Positions 5,096 to 5,125 of a DNA stretch of 5,125 bases are shown piece by piece. This stretch comes from Treponema sp. Lineage in GTDB: Bacteria; Spirochaetota; Spirochaetia; Treponematales; Breznakiellaceae. The notes beneath the pieces are model-generated. The model was not told where the DNA came from. It made no database searches and worked only from the letters and a program-made list of their open reading frames with translations. Where the stretch lies: NCBI GenBank assembly GCA_031264395.1, contig JAISEB010000192.1, positions 1-5,125 on the forward strand, written 5' to 3'. The translations under genes were made by a program, and so were the position numbers. Every line of letters begins with the position of its first letter. The first letter of the stretch is position 1.

Positions 5096-5125
5096 GATAA
5101 CAGAAAACGGATTTATTTAGTAGCC

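Noticed and set aside
1..5125. CRISPR array, tRNA, rRNA, riboswitch or insertion sequence ends
   Set aside because: No regularly spaced direct repeats, cloverleaf-like segments or transposase frames were seen. The only sizeable non-coding stretch is 1032-1212, which is explained by promoters and inverted repeats.

Overview
The window comes from a bacterial chromosome, moderately GC-rich on its right two thirds and visibly more AT-rich on the left. I read it as most likely a host-associated spirochaete of the Treponema group, such as a termite-gut treponeme. This rests only on the general look of the proteins: the PASKSHTIR-type EPSP synthase and small toxin-antitoxin pairs of a kind I associate with those genomes. 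I could not test it. TAG is a normal stop here, since it ends both the malic enzyme and lrgB.

Left part (1-1031, all minus strand): two toxin-antitoxin modules in tandem. Upstream is a VapBC-like pair, an AbrB/VapB-like antitoxin (1031-828) overlapping a PIN-domain ribonuclease toxin (838-374) by 11 bp. Ten bases further is a small RelE/BrnT-like toxin gene (363-100) with an in-frame amber codon at codon 41, so it looks like a fresh pseudogene. Its antitoxin partner starts in an ATGA overlap at 103 and runs off the left edge. Gene order is antitoxin-toxin in the first pair and toxin-antitoxin in the second.

Divergent regulatory region (1032-1212): two sigma70-type promoters point right towards the malic enzyme, at 1123-1151 and 1161-1190. 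A perfect 15-bp palindrome (1171-1185) fills the spacer of the second. A GC-rich inverted repeat (1083-1119) lies closer to the antitoxin gene.

Middle and right: a complete malic enzyme (1213-2661, plus strand) ends at a hairpin terminator. Converging on it is a compact minus-strand operon, lrgA (5095-4736), lrgB (4734-4054) and aroA (4043-2712), with gaps of 1 and 10 bp. LrgAB is a two-component membrane system linked to murein hydrolase control and, in several bacteria, to pyruvate transport. AroA makes EPSP from PEP and shikimate-3-phosphate. Malic enzyme makes pyruvate from malate. The shared theme may be pyruvate and PEP supply, but that link is inference.

I see no clearly new biological system. 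The best points for a second look are the amber-interrupted toxin, the operator-like palindrome inside a promoter, the tandem toxin-antitoxin array, and an Arg-to-Tyr change in a conserved AroA motif.
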